From positions 1-64,000 of the forward strand of contig NZ_CANLQB010000010.1 of NCBI RefSeq assembly GCF_947493125.1: a stretch of DNA of 64,000 nt, read 5' to 3'. A program made the translations under genes and the position numbers. Below are positions 26,216 to 33,771 of this stretch, in pieces (within the stretch, counting starts at the first letter, position 1; each line of letters opens with the position of its first letter). The stretch comes from an uncultured Roseobacter sp. (GTDB lineage: Bacteria > Pseudomonadota > Alphaproteobacteria > Rhodobacterales > Rhodobacteraceae). The notes under the pieces were generated by a model. That model did no database searches and had not been told where the DNA came from. It saw only the letters and a list, made by a program, of their open reading frames with translations.

Positions 26216-26370
26216 TTCACCGCACCCTTGGACTGCTCCTGCTGCTTCAGCGCGTCCAGCAAGTCCTTGAAGCGGTCGGGAATGCCTTCATCCAGCGTCT
26301 CCTCATAGACCCGCTTCAAATTCTCATCGATCACGCTTTCGCGTTTTCGGTTTGCTCCTGTTTGCGTCAT
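26212..26370 (-). CDS. nepR: NepR anti-sigma factor
   Basis: 52 residues. The core DENLKRVYEETLDEGIPDRF and on (LLDALKQQ) is the NepR motif whose two helices clamp EcfG or PhyR. It is within a longer open frame, but ATG 26370 gives the normal family length, sits 1 codon block before TQTGANRKR and is correctly placed behind the stress promoter. No strong Shine-Dalgarno is visible. Its TGA overlaps the ecfG ATG. Acts in the cytoplasm as the EcfG anti-sigma factor. Confidence 0.88.
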   Translation of the reverse strand: MTQTGANRKRESVIDENLKRVYEETLDEGIPDRFKDLLDALKQQEQSKGAVK

Positions 26371-26416
26371 ACTGCCGATCAATCCAAATAAGGTATGAAA
26401 ATATCCCACCTGCGTC

Positions 26417-26448
26417 GGAACCAAACACACAAGTACGAGTTTGGTTCC
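26417..26448. promoter_or_regulatory. Palindromic bidirectional EcfG-type promoter between phyR and nepR-ecfG
   Basis: GGAACCAAAC at 26417-26426 and its exact inverse GTTTGGTTCC at 26439-26448 are separated by 12 bases. On the plus strand GGAAC-N16-AGTT faces phyR; on the minus strand GGAAC-N16-TGTT faces nepR. Each -35 element overlaps the other strand's -10 region, so the two promoters are interlocked. Both lead to 5' leaders of about 30-50 bases. Autoregulation by EcfG is the expected meaning. Confidence 0.8.
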
Positions 26449-26478
26449 AAGAAAAAGTAAAAAAAAGGACGATTTCTT

Positions 26479-27288
26479 ATGTCGGACGTTTCCGTCTCCC
26501 CGGATATCAGCGATGAACTGGGCAATGCCCTGCCCTACCTGCGGCGCTTTGCCCGGGCGATGACCGGCAGCCAGAGCAGCGGCGATCGTTTCGCCGCAGC
26601 GGCGCTTGAGGCCATTCTGGCCGACCGCTCCGTGCTCGACGGCACGTCGGTCAAGACCGGCGTCTTTCGCGTGCTCTACGGCATCTGGTCCAGCGCCGGC
26701 GCCCCCGTGGAAGATGACGAAAGCGGCCTGCAGGCCCGGGCGCAGAAACATCTCGCCCGGCTGACCGCCCACAGCCGCGAAGCGCTGCTCCTGCACAGTG
26801 TCGAGGGCTTCAGTTTCGGCGATGTCGCCACGATCATCGGCATCGACCAGTCCGAGGCCGAAGCGCTGGTCGGCATCGCGCGCCGCGAGATGGCCGATGC
26901 GGTCTCCGGCTCGGTGATGATCATCGAGGACGAGGCAATCATCGCCATGGATATCGAGAGCATCGTCTCCGACATGGGCCACCGCGTCACCGGCGTCGCC
27001 CGCACCCGCGATGAGGCGGTCAAGCTCGGCGCAGCCGATGTGCCGGACCTGATCCTCGCCGACATTCAGCTGGCCGATAATTCTTCGGGCATCGACGCGG
27101 TGAATGATCTGATGGCGAATTTGGGTGAGCGCCCGGTCATCTTCATCACCGCCTTTCCGGAGCGTCTGCTCACGGGCGACAAGCACGAACCTGCCTTCCT
27201 GATCTCCAAACCCTATACCGAAGATCAGGTGATCTCAGCCGTCAGCCAGGCCATGTTCTTCTCTTCAACCGAAACATTAAAAGCCTGA
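26479..27288 (+). CDS. phyR: PhyR-type response regulator (sigma-like domain plus receiver)
   Basis: 269 residues. The N-terminal ~135 residues resemble an ECF sigma factor (AMTGSQSSGDRFAAAALE; LTAHSREALLLHSVEGFSFGDVATIIG). The C-terminal receiver domain begins at SVMIIEDEAII, with the phospho-acceptor Asp in LILADIQLAD, Thr in FITAFPE and Lys in SKPYTED. Phosphorylation exposes the sigma-like domain, which sequesters NepR and frees EcfG. It is divergent from nepR-ecfG and is followed by a terminator. AAAAGGACGATTTCTT before ATG 26479 supplies the ribosome site. Confidence 0.93.
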   Translation: MSDVSVSPDISDELGNALPYLRRFARAMTGSQSSGDRFAAAALEAILADRSVLDGTSVKTGVFRVLYGIWSSAGAPVEDDESGLQARAQKHLARLTAHSREALLLHSVEGFSFGDVATIIGIDQSEAEALVGIARREMADAVSGSVMIIEDEAIIAMDIESIVSDMGHRVTGVARTRDEAVKLGAADVPDLILADIQLADNSSGIDAVNDLMANLGERPVIFITAFPERLLTGDKHEPAFLISKPYTEDQVISAVSQAMFFSSTETLKA

Positions 27289-27310
27289 CGCAAGGACTTA
27301 TTCCAAAAAT

Positions 27311-27341
27311 AAAAAGCCCCGCCGGGACAGCGGGGCTTTTT
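27311..27341. terminator. Bidirectional terminator between phyR and dps
   Basis: AAAAAGCCCCGC and GCGGGGCTTTTT form a 12-bp stem with a CGGGACA loop and T/A runs on both sides, in the gap between the convergent phyR and dps genes. Confidence 0.85.
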
Positions 27342-27355
27342 GTGCATTTCGGTGA

Positions 27356-27853
27356 TCAGCTTTTGGCGATCGACCGCAACATCCACGCGGCTTTCTCGTG
27401 GAAGGCGGCGCGCTCGGTCGCCATATCTTCGGTGACCGGGTCCTCATTGTCACCCGCCACTTTGATCAGCGCGTGCAGGCGATGTGCCACCCGCTCGTGG
27501 TCGGCTGCGAGATCTTCGCACATCTCTCCGGCGGAGGCCGGTGTTTCTTCATCCTGCACAACCGAATTGGCCACAATCGACGACAGGGTCGATGGCGCCA
27601 GCTGGCCCAGGGCCCGGATCCGCTCGGCCAGTTCATCCGCCGCGTCGAACAGGTTCTCGTACTGCTCTTCAGTCAGGTTGTGAACCGAGAAGAACAGCGG
27701 CCCCTCGACATTCCAATGCACGGCATGGGTCTTGAAGATCAGGCGGTAGGTATCCGCCAGCGCGTTCTCCAGACCTTTCGCCATGGCTTCAGCATCCTCG
27801 ACACCTGTACGGATGTCGGTCGTCTCGGGTACAACATTCAAAGCGCTTGTCAT
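27356..27853 (-). CDS. dps: Dps-family ferritin-like DNA-protection protein
   Basis: 165 residues. The dinuclear ferroxidase motif is clear: HAVHWNVEGPLFFSVH followed by EEQYENLFDAADELAERI (the Asp and Glu ligands come from the partner subunit interface). Dps dodecamers oxidise and store iron with peroxide and shield DNA. ATG 27853 is preferred because AAGGAG is 8 bases before it; the ATG two codons upstream is too close to the site. A GGAAC-N17-CGTT promoter lies just upstream, so it is very likely a direct EcfG target. Confidence 0.88.
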   Translation of the reverse strand: MTSALNVVPETTDIRTGVEDAEAMAKGLENALADTYRLIFKTHAVHWNVEGPLFFSVHNLTEEQYENLFDAADELAERIRALGQLAPSTLSSIVANSVVQDEETPASAGEMCEDLAADHERVAHRLHALIKVAGDNEDPVTEDMATERAAFHEKAAWMLRSIAKS

Positions 27854-27892
27854 GCTCATGTCTCCTTTCTTCCTTTCTCGTGTTAAGAAAGA

Positions 27893-27918
27893 AACGAGAC
27901 ATCCCACCCAACTGTTCC
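27893..27918 (-). promoter_or_regulatory. EcfG-type promoter of dps
   Basis: On the minus strand GGAAC at 27918-27914 and CGTT at 27896-27893 are separated by 17 bases. Predicted transcription start is about 33 bases before the dps ATG. It lies in the gap after the BrkB stop. Confidence 0.82.
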
Positions 27919-27950
27919 GAAAAATCGCCCCCCGTGACGGGCTGACGCAC

Positions 27951-28856
27951 CTACTCCGCTGCCTGCTGCATCGGCTCGGGAGGGGGCGGCGGCCCGTACA
28001 CCTCCGGCGGCGACTCCGGCCTGCGCTTTTCGATCTCGGCGTTCAGAGCAGCACCCAGCAGCACCAGAAAGCTGCTCAGCCAGAGCCAGACCAGCATGGC
28101 AATCACCGCACCGATAGAGCCATAGACCTCGTTGTAGTTGCCGAAATGTGCGACGTAGTAGGAAAACGCGATGGACATCATCGCCCAGCTGGTGCCCGCC
28201 ATCACCGCTCCAGGCGTCAGCCAGCCAATCTTGATCCCCTTGCGGTTCGGGCCAAAGCGATACAAAAGCCCGATCCCGCCGAAGATCACCACAATGGCGA
28301 TCACCCAGCGCAACAATTCCAGCGCAAAGGACGCCAGCGGCCCAAGCGGAAAGAAGGCCAGCGCGATCGGCGTCACCACGATCGTCAGCACCGACACCAC
28401 GCCCACACCCAGCAGGCTCACCGTCAGCAGCAGCGCCCGCAGGTAGTGCTTGAGGCTCGACCGGCCTTCGCGGGCATAGACGACGTTCAGCCCGTGCATC
28501 ATCGCGCCCACCCCCGCACGCGCCGACCACAGCGCAAGGCCCAGCGAGATCGCACCAGCCCAGCCCAACGTCCCCGAGCTTGCGCTCACCAGGGTCACGA
28601 TCTGTCGGTTGAGGATATTGTAGACCGCATCGGGCATCAGCCCGCGAAACTCTTCCAGCTGGGTGATCACCACCGCCGGATCGGCGATCAGGCTCAGCAC
28701 CGCGATCAGGGCCGCCAGCGCCGGGAAAACCGAGAGCATCGAATAGAAAGCAACCCCAGCCGCAATGAGGCTGAGGTTGTTGGTGGCGATTTGCTTACCG
28801 GCGGCAAAGACGGCCGCACGGCTCATCGCGAAACCTAAAGGTTGCCCTTGGGGCAT
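27951..28856 (-). CDS. YihY/BrkB-family integral membrane protein
   Basis: About 301 residues with six membrane spans of the Virul_fac_BrkB family (AAGVAFYSMLSVFPALAAL; TNNLSLI; LLLGAALNAEIE near the C-terminus). The molecular function of the family is not settled. It ends in a Pro-rich tail (PPEVYGPPPPPEPMQQ). ATG 28856 begins 1 base after the stop of the PLDc_N gene; ATG 28826 (MSRAAVF) is an alternative, and neither has a strong ribosome site. Cotranscribed with the PLDc_N gene from a stress promoter. Confidence 0.82.
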   Translation of the reverse strand: MPQGQPLGFAMSRAAVFAAGKQIATNNLSLIAAGVAFYSMLSVFPALAALIAVLSLIADPAVVITQLEEFRGLMPDAVYNILNRQIVTLVSASSGTLGWAGAISLGLALWSARAGVGAMMHGLNVVYAREGRSSLKHYLRALLLTVSLLGVGVVSVLTIVVTPIALAFFPLGPLASFALELLRWVIAIVVIFGGIGLLYRFGPNRKGIKIGWLTPGAVMAGTSWAMMSIAFSYYVAHFGNYNEVYGSIGAVIAMLVWLWLSSFLVLLGAALNAEIEKRRPESPPEVYGPPPPPEPMQQAAE

Positions 28857-28857
28857 G

Positions 28858-29046
28858 TTAGATGGCGGCCCTCGCAGCACGGGGTCCGGCGATCAGCCAG
28901 ACGATGAATCCAACCACAGGTAGCACGAGCACCAGCAGTGTCCAAAGAACTTTCGAGCCGGTCGAGGCGCTCGAGCCGATGATCGACACGATGGCCCAGA
29001 TGTTCAGAACCAGAACGATAAATCCACCTATTCCTGCATATTCCAT
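28858..29046 (-). CDS. PLDc_N-domain small membrane protein
   Basis: 62 residues with two membrane spans (GGFIVLVLNIWAIVSIIG; VLWTLLVLVLPVVGFIVWLI) and the PGRAA-like end typical of the PLDc_N (cardiolipin synthase N-terminal) family. It has no catalytic phospholipase domain. AAAGGAG lies 9 bases before ATG 29046. A perfect 20-bp palindrome upstream carries an EcfG-type promoter, so it is the first gene of a two-gene stress operon with BrkB. Likely an envelope-stress protein (inference). Confidence 0.8.
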   Translation of the reverse strand: MEYAGIGGFIVLVLNIWAIVSIIGSSASTGSKVLWTLLVLVLPVVGFIVWLIAGPRAARAAI

Positions 29047-29078
29047 GGTCTTTCTCTCCTTTGTCTACTTGCAAATTC

Positions 29079-29104
29079 AACGCACGGCGGAACCATATGG
29101 TTCC
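29079..29104 (-). promoter_or_regulatory. EcfG-type promoter of the PLDc_N-BrkB pair, within a palindrome
   Basis: On the minus strand GGAAC at 29104-29100 is followed after 17 bases by CGTT at 29082-29079. The -35 element lies in the perfect palindrome GCGGAACCATATGGTTCCGC at 29087-29106, which also puts a GGAAC on the plus strand, but no gene follows in that direction. Confidence 0.8.
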
Positions 29105-29114
29105 GCTACACCGC

Positions 29115-29942
29115 TCAGGATCGGGGCAGCTCGTCGCGCACCTGACCCCAGGCCATCAGCGTGAAGATCGCGGTGCCGCCGATGATATTGCCCGCCAGAA
29201 CCGGCAGGAAAAACCCGCCAATCGCCTGGCCTGCACCCAGCTCGCCCATCCAGACCAACACCGCCATTTCGACAGATCCGGCCACGATATGGGTGAAGTC
29301 CCCCGCCGCGATCAGCCAGGTGAAGAGCAGGATCAGAAAGAACTTCGCGCTCTCCGCCTGCGGCATCATCCAGACGATCAGCGCCACGATGATACCCGCA
29401 GGGATCCCCCGCCAGAAGGACGCCTGCGCGCCCATGCCTGTTGCATGATACGACAAATCGACCACCGCGGGCATGATGTCGCTGGGCAAGGCCGGTGTGA
29501 ACACAAAGAGCGCAGCCACGGCAAAGGCGCCGACCACATTGGCCCCCAGCACAATCCCCCACAGCCTCAGCATGCAACCAAAGGTATGCCAGGTGCGCTC
29601 GACCATGACCGGCAGCACCGTGGTGATCGTATTTTCGGTAAAGAGCTGCATCCGTCCCAGGATCACAGCAAGAAATCCAAGAGAATATCCCAGGTTCTCA
29701 ATGAGATAGCTCGACGGCTGATCTGGCAGATAGGTGCGGAAGATCGCCTCGCCCAGTACCGACAGGCTGATCATCACGCCCGCCGCGACGCCGGACCAGA
29801 TGAGCGAGCGCTTGGTCCGCGCCAGCTCCTCCTCGCCTTCCCGGCGAATGACCTCATAGATCAGCTTGGGCGCAAGGGCCGTTGCCTCCTGAACCGATGC
29901 TTCTTCCTTCGTTTCGTCTCCGTGTGCCACATCATCTCGCAT
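29115..29942 (-). CDS. Formate/nitrite transporter-family membrane protein (YfdC-like)
   Basis: 275 residues. A charged N-terminal ~45 residues precedes six membrane spans of the FNT fold (ISLSVLGEAIFRTY; FWRGIPAGIIVALIVWM; GDFTHIVAGSVEMAVLVWMGEL, where the FTHIVAGS loop matches the family pore loop). These are pentameric channels for small monovalent anions; members of the YfdC branch have no defined cargo. The start at 29942 has a weak ribosome site. An EcfG-like promoter lies upstream and the gene sits beside other stress genes. Confidence 0.85.
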   Translation of the reverse strand: MRDDVAHGDETKEEASVQEATALAPKLIYEVIRREGEEELARTKRSLIWSGVAAGVMISLSVLGEAIFRTYLPDQPSSYLIENLGYSLGFLAVILGRMQLFTENTITTVLPVMVERTWHTFGCMLRLWGIVLGANVVGAFAVAALFVFTPALPSDIMPAVVDLSYHATGMGAQASFWRGIPAGIIVALIVWMMPQAESAKFFLILLFTWLIAAGDFTHIVAGSVEMAVLVWMGELGAGQAIGGFFLPVLAGNIIGGTAIFTLMAWGQVRDELPRS

Positions 29943-29985
29943 ATCAGGTGCCGCGCGCCCTCTCGTTGTCCATCACTTGACACTC

Positions 29986-30011
29986 AACCCGCTTGCGCCT
30001 GAATGGGTTCC
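29986..30011 (-). promoter_or_regulatory. EcfG-like promoter of the FNT-family gene
   Basis: On the minus strand GGAAC at 30011-30007 and GGTT at 29989-29986 are 17 bases apart. The -10 differs from CGTT in its first base, so it may be weaker. A leader of about 37 bases would result. Confidence 0.6.
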
Positions 30012-30035
30012 GAAGACTCTGTCCGAAGGACCGCC

Positions 30036-31286
30036 ATGACCGCTTTCGCCGCAACCCTGATGTCCGAGATCCGCAGCCGCTTTGCCCATGTCGAAAGCTG
30101 CCCTTTCCAGGGCCCGCGCATCTTCTTCGAGAACGCGGGCGGGGCACTCACCCTCAACAGCGTTGTGGATACCTCGGCTCGTTTCGCCGCGATCCCCGAC
30201 AATCAGGGCCGCGACAATCCGGCGGCCCACGCGCTGATGGACACCATCGCCCGGGCCAGGGCGGATATGGCCACGCTGTTCAATCCCGACGGCGGGCAAT
30301 TCTTCGTCGGCGAAAGCGGCACCGAGCTCACCTTCCGGCTGGTCCGCACCGCCGTGATGGGCACGCCTGTGGGCGCTGTGATCGGCTCCACCGTCGAACA
30401 TCCCGCCTCCCGCTCCGCCGCCACGCATTGGGCAGACCAGGCGCAGAAACCCTATATCTCCGTTCCGCATGACGATGCCACTGGTGCCGTGACCGCAGAG
30501 GCTTACGCCCGCTGCGTCACCCCGGAAGTGCGCGTTGCCACGATCCTGCACACCTCGCCGGTGACCGGCATCGCCAACGATGTGGCCGCCATCTCCACCG
30601 CCATCCGCGCCACAGCACCCAAAGCAGTCATCATCGTCGACGGCATCCAGCACGCGAGCCATGGGCATATCGACATCCGCTCGTACGATATCGACGGCTA
30701 TGTCATCTCGCCCTACAAGGCCTTCGCGCGCCATGGCTACGGCGTGGCCTGGGTCTCGGACCGTTTGACGGCTCTGCCGCTGGAACAGCTCGCACACGGC
30801 CCGACGCACAATTGGGAGATGGGCACCCGCGACACCGGCGCCTATGCCACGTTTTCCGACGTGGTCGCCTATCTCGACTGGCTGGGCGGGCAGCACAGCG
30901 ACAGCCCCGACCCCCGCACTCGCATCGAAGCCGCGGGGCGCGCGATCCACGGCCACGAACACAGCCTGACCGAGGCGATGCTGCACGGGCTCGGCAATCT
31001 GCCCGGTCTTGCAGACCTGCCGGGCGTCACCATCCTCGGCGGCCCTCACAACCCCGCGCGCGAAGGCCTCGTCACCTTCGCCCTCGACACGCACGCCGCC
31101 GCCGACATCGTGGCCGCCCTCAATGCCCAGGGCATCCGCACCCATGTGCGCAAGGCCGACCACTACTCCGGCAACATCCTCACGCCCCTCGGGCTGGAGG
31201 CCGCCGTCCGGGTCTCGCTCTGCCATTACAACAGCTTTGACGAGGTCCGCGCCTTCCTGACCGCGATGAAGGACATCACGGCCTAG
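30036..31286 (+). CDS. Class V-fold PLP-dependent aminotransferase/desulfurase-like enzyme
   Basis: 416 residues. FENAGGALTLN near the N-terminus, HTSPVTGIANDV and IVDGIQHASHG lead to the PLP lysine in VISPYKAFARHGYG, matching class V aminotransferases (isopenicillin epimerase/cysteine desulfurase-like). The Cys loop needed for sulfur transfer is not evident, so desulfurase activity is doubtful. ATG 30036 is chosen because GAAGGA lies 7 bases upstream; an earlier in-frame ATG at 30003 lies in the promoter region of the divergent FNT gene. Followed by an M20 deacylase 68 bases on, probably the same operon. Confidence 0.82.
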   Translation: MTAFAATLMSEIRSRFAHVESCPFQGPRIFFENAGGALTLNSVVDTSARFAAIPDNQGRDNPAAHALMDTIARARADMATLFNPDGGQFFVGESGTELTFRLVRTAVMGTPVGAVIGSTVEHPASRSAATHWADQAQKPYISVPHDDATGAVTAEAYARCVTPEVRVATILHTSPVTGIANDVAAISTAIRATAPKAVIIVDGIQHASHGHIDIRSYDIDGYVISPYKAFARHGYGVAWVSDRLTALPLEQLAHGPTHNWEMGTRDTGAYATFSDVVAYLDWLGGQHSDSPDPRTRIEAAGRAIHGHEHSLTEAMLHGLGNLPGLADLPGVTILGGPHNPAREGLVTFALDTHAAADIVAALNAQGIRTHVRKADHYSGNILTPLGLEAAVRVSLCHYNSFDEVRAFLTAMKDITA

Positions 31287-31354
31287 CCGCTTTTGTGGCG
31301 CACAAATATGCACGGCCCGGGGCCCGGCTCTTGCCAAGCCGCCCGCCGCCGCGC

Positions 31355-32644
31355 ATGACTGGATCCATGACAGCCCTCTCCGCCGCCATCGACGCCCGCC
31401 GCGACGATCTGATCGTCCTGACCCAAGAGCTGATCCGCATCCCGACGCTGAACCCCCCCGGGTCCTACTATCGCCAGATCTGCGACTATCTTGACCGGCG
31501 CCTGACTGCCCATGGCTTTGCCACGCACCTGATCCGCGCGACCGGCACCCCCGGTGACAGCGAAACCTTCCCGCGCTGGAACATCATCGCGCGGCATGAG
31601 GGCGCGCACGCCGGCGACTGCGTGCATTTCAACAGCCACACCGATGTGGTCGAAGTCGGGCGCGGCTGGACGATGGAGCCCTTTGGCGGCGAAATCAAAG
31701 ACGGCAAGATCTTCGGCCGCGGCGCCTGCGACATGAAGGGCGGGCTCGCCGCCTCCCTCATCGCCGCCGAGGCCTTCATCGCCACCCACCCCGGCTATCA
31801 CGGCGCCATCGAGATCTCGGGCACGGCGGATGAGGAATCCGGTGGCTACGGCGGCGTCGCCTATCTCGCCGAACAGGGCTATTTCGACCCCAAGCGCGTG
31901 CAACACGTGATCATCCCAGAGCCGCTCAACAAGGATCGCATCTGCCTTGGCCACCGCGGCGGCTGGTGGGCCGAGATCGAAACCAAGGGCGAGATCGCCC
32001 ACGGCTCCATGCCCTTCCTGGGCGATTGCGCCGTGCGCCACATGGGCGCGGTTCTCAATGAATTCGAAGACAAGCTCTTCCCCGCCATGGCGCAGCGCCG
32101 CACCGATATGCCCGTCGTCCCCGATGGCGCCCGGCAATCGACGATGAACATCAACTCCATCCACGGCGGCCAGGCCGAGCAGGACCCGGATTTCACCGGC
32201 CTGCCCGCCCATTGCGTGCCCGACAGCTGCCGCATTGTGATCGACCGCCGCTTTCTGCTTGAAGAACCGCTCGAGCAGGTCCGCGCCGAGGTCACCGCCC
32301 TGCTCGAAGGGCTGAAGGCCACCCGCGCCGATTTCGACTACGAGATCACCGAGCTTAATTCCGTTCTGCCCTCCATGACCGACCGCGACGCGCCCGTGGT
32401 GCAAACCGTGGCCCGGGCCATCGAGGATGTGATCGGCAAACCACCCGAATACGTCGCCTCCCCCGGCACCTACGATCAAAAGCACATCGACCGCATCGGC
32501 AAGCTGAAGAACTGCATCGCCTACGGTCCGGGCATCCTCGAGCTTGCGCATAAACCCGATGAATACGTCGGCATCCAAGACATGATCGACAGCGCCAAAG
32601 TCATGGGCCGCGCCCTCGAAACCCTGCTGCTGCCGCGTGCCTGA
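31355..32644 (+). CDS. M20-family deacylase (ArgE/DapE type)
   Basis: 429 residues. Metal ligands are in place: HFNSHTDVVE (His, Asp), GACDMKGG (bridging Asp), TADEESGG (catalytic Glu and Glu ligand), IIPEPL, and a C-terminal GTYDQKHIDRI His. A dimerisation domain with HGSMPFLGD lies in the middle. These enzymes remove N-acyl groups from amino acids. ATG 31355 or 31367 (after a GGATCC) could start it; no strong ribosome site decides. It may work with the preceding PLP enzyme on one amino-acid derivative (inference). Confidence 0.85.
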   Translation: MTGSMTALSAAIDARRDDLIVLTQELIRIPTLNPPGSYYRQICDYLDRRLTAHGFATHLIRATGTPGDSETFPRWNIIARHEGAHAGDCVHFNSHTDVVEVGRGWTMEPFGGEIKDGKIFGRGACDMKGGLAASLIAAEAFIATHPGYHGAIEISGTADEESGGYGGVAYLAEQGYFDPKRVQHVIIPEPLNKDRICLGHRGGWWAEIETKGEIAHGSMPFLGDCAVRHMGAVLNEFEDKLFPAMAQRRTDMPVVPDGARQSTMNINSIHGGQAEQDPDFTGLPAHCVPDSCRIVIDRRFLLEEPLEQVRAEVTALLEGLKATRADFDYEITELNSVLPSMTDRDAPVVQTVARAIEDVIGKPPEYVASPGTYDQKHIDRIGKLKNCIAYGPGILELAHKPDEYVGIQDMIDSAKVMGRALETLLLPRA

Positions 32645-32789
32645 AGCCTTCGGACCTACAGTGCACCGCCATCGCTGATGCTGTGCGGAGCGCGAACGGC
32701 AGATTTCCGAGCTTTGACTGATTTATGGAAGTGAAGCGCCATCGTGCAACCGCTAGCGTGCGTCTCATTCGACTTGCAGAGGTGTGCCC

Positions 32790-33440
32790 ATGATGGACTG
32801 GACCGGATTGTTTGCCATTTTTGCGGCCTTTTTCATTGTGGCCGTGTCGCCCGGCCCTGCAACACTTGCGGTGAGCACGATCTCCGCAGGTCTTGGCCGG
32901 AGGCCAGGCATGCTGTTCGGCACCGGGCTTGGGGTCGGCCTCGCCTTTTGGGGCCTCGTGGCGGCGACCGGATTGGGCGCGGTCTTGCAAACAACAACCC
33001 ATCTTCTTGCGGCAATCAAGGTCGCAGGCGGGCTCTATCTTCTTTGGCTGGCCTATGGTTCAGCGCGATCCGCTCTGCGAAAGGACACCGCGGACGGCGG
33101 CGACATAAATGGATCAGCGACAAAGACTGGGCATTGGTTTCTCAAGGGATTGATGCTGAACATGTCCAATCCCAAGGCAGTCGTGGCATGGATGGCGGCC
33201 TTGTCCGTCGGTCTGGGCGCGGACGACGGGGCTGCAAGCGTCGCGGTCGCGACGGCTGGATGTATGGTGATCGGGTTTGCGATTTACGCGGGCTACGCCC
33301 TCGCATTTTCGGTTGGCGCCGTGATGGAGCGCTATTCGCGATGTCGCCGCTGGATCGACGGAACGGTCGCGGCACTCTTTGCGCTGGCGGGGCTCACACT
33401 CCTGCGCTCGGCACTACAGCGCGGGCCACAAGCCGCCTAG
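32790..33440 (+). CDS. LysE/RhtB-family amino acid exporter
   Basis: 216 residues with about six membrane spans. The family start AAFFIVAVSPGPATLAV and NMSNPKAVVAWMAAL are typical LysE motifs. Such proteins export amino acids such as lysine, homoserine or threonine, or related metabolites. ATG 32790 has an AGAGGTG site 5 bases upstream; an in-frame GTG two codons earlier is less likely. A 145-base gap before it probably holds its own promoter. Confidence 0.85.
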   Translation: MMDWTGLFAIFAAFFIVAVSPGPATLAVSTISAGLGRRPGMLFGTGLGVGLAFWGLVAATGLGAVLQTTTHLLAAIKVAGGLYLLWLAYGSARSALRKDTADGGDINGSATKTGHWFLKGLMLNMSNPKAVVAWMAALSVGLGADDGAASVAVATAGCMVIGFAIYAGYALAFSVGAVMERYSRCRRWIDGTVAALFALAGLTLLRSALQRGPQAA

Positions 33441-33597
33441 CGGCACAACTTAAGATATGAAAGTCTTGCGGCTGGGTGCGAAACTCTATTCACCTCACGA
33501 CGTGTGAAGGCGAAAGCTCAAATCATGTCTCCTTTACGATCTCTTGATATCCTGCGTCCGGATGTGCATTTTTAGGTCAAGGAAGGACCCCAAGGAC
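33441..33597 (+). promoter_or_regulatory. Intergenic region with a possible promoter for the toxin-antitoxin pair
   Basis: TTGATA at 33544-33549 and CATTTT at 33567-33572 are 17 bases apart and could be a sigma-70 promoter. The interrupted palindrome ATCC-N7-GGAT lies in the spacer and might be an operator for autorepression. Weak evidence by eye only. Confidence 0.3.
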
Positions 33598-33771
33598 ATG
33601 GCCAAGAAAACCACCGCCACCGTCGCTCGCACCGCCCCAAAGGGCACTTTCGCGGTCCGCAAGGACGGCGGGGACACCTCTGTGCATGCCTCCGGCAAGG
33701 CCACGCCCAAGGTTGTGAGCTCCTCGATCCGAAAGAACAGGGACGCCCTGCAGCGGCTGGCCAATCGGTAA
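33598..33771 (+). CDS. Putative antitoxin partner of the Doc-type toxin
   Basis: 57 residues, basic and rich in Lys/Thr/Ser (MAKKTTATV; VVSSSIRKNRDALQRLANR). It is not a recognisable Phd protein, but its place directly before and overlapping a Doc-type toxin, its size and its charged C-terminal helix fit an antitoxin. ATG 33598 is preceded by GGAAGGACCCCAAGGAC. The frame runs further upstream to 33544, but that part looks like leader DNA. Confidence 0.6.
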   Translation: MAKKTTATVARTAPKGTFAVRKDGGDTSVHASGKATPKVVSSSIRKNRDALQRLANR

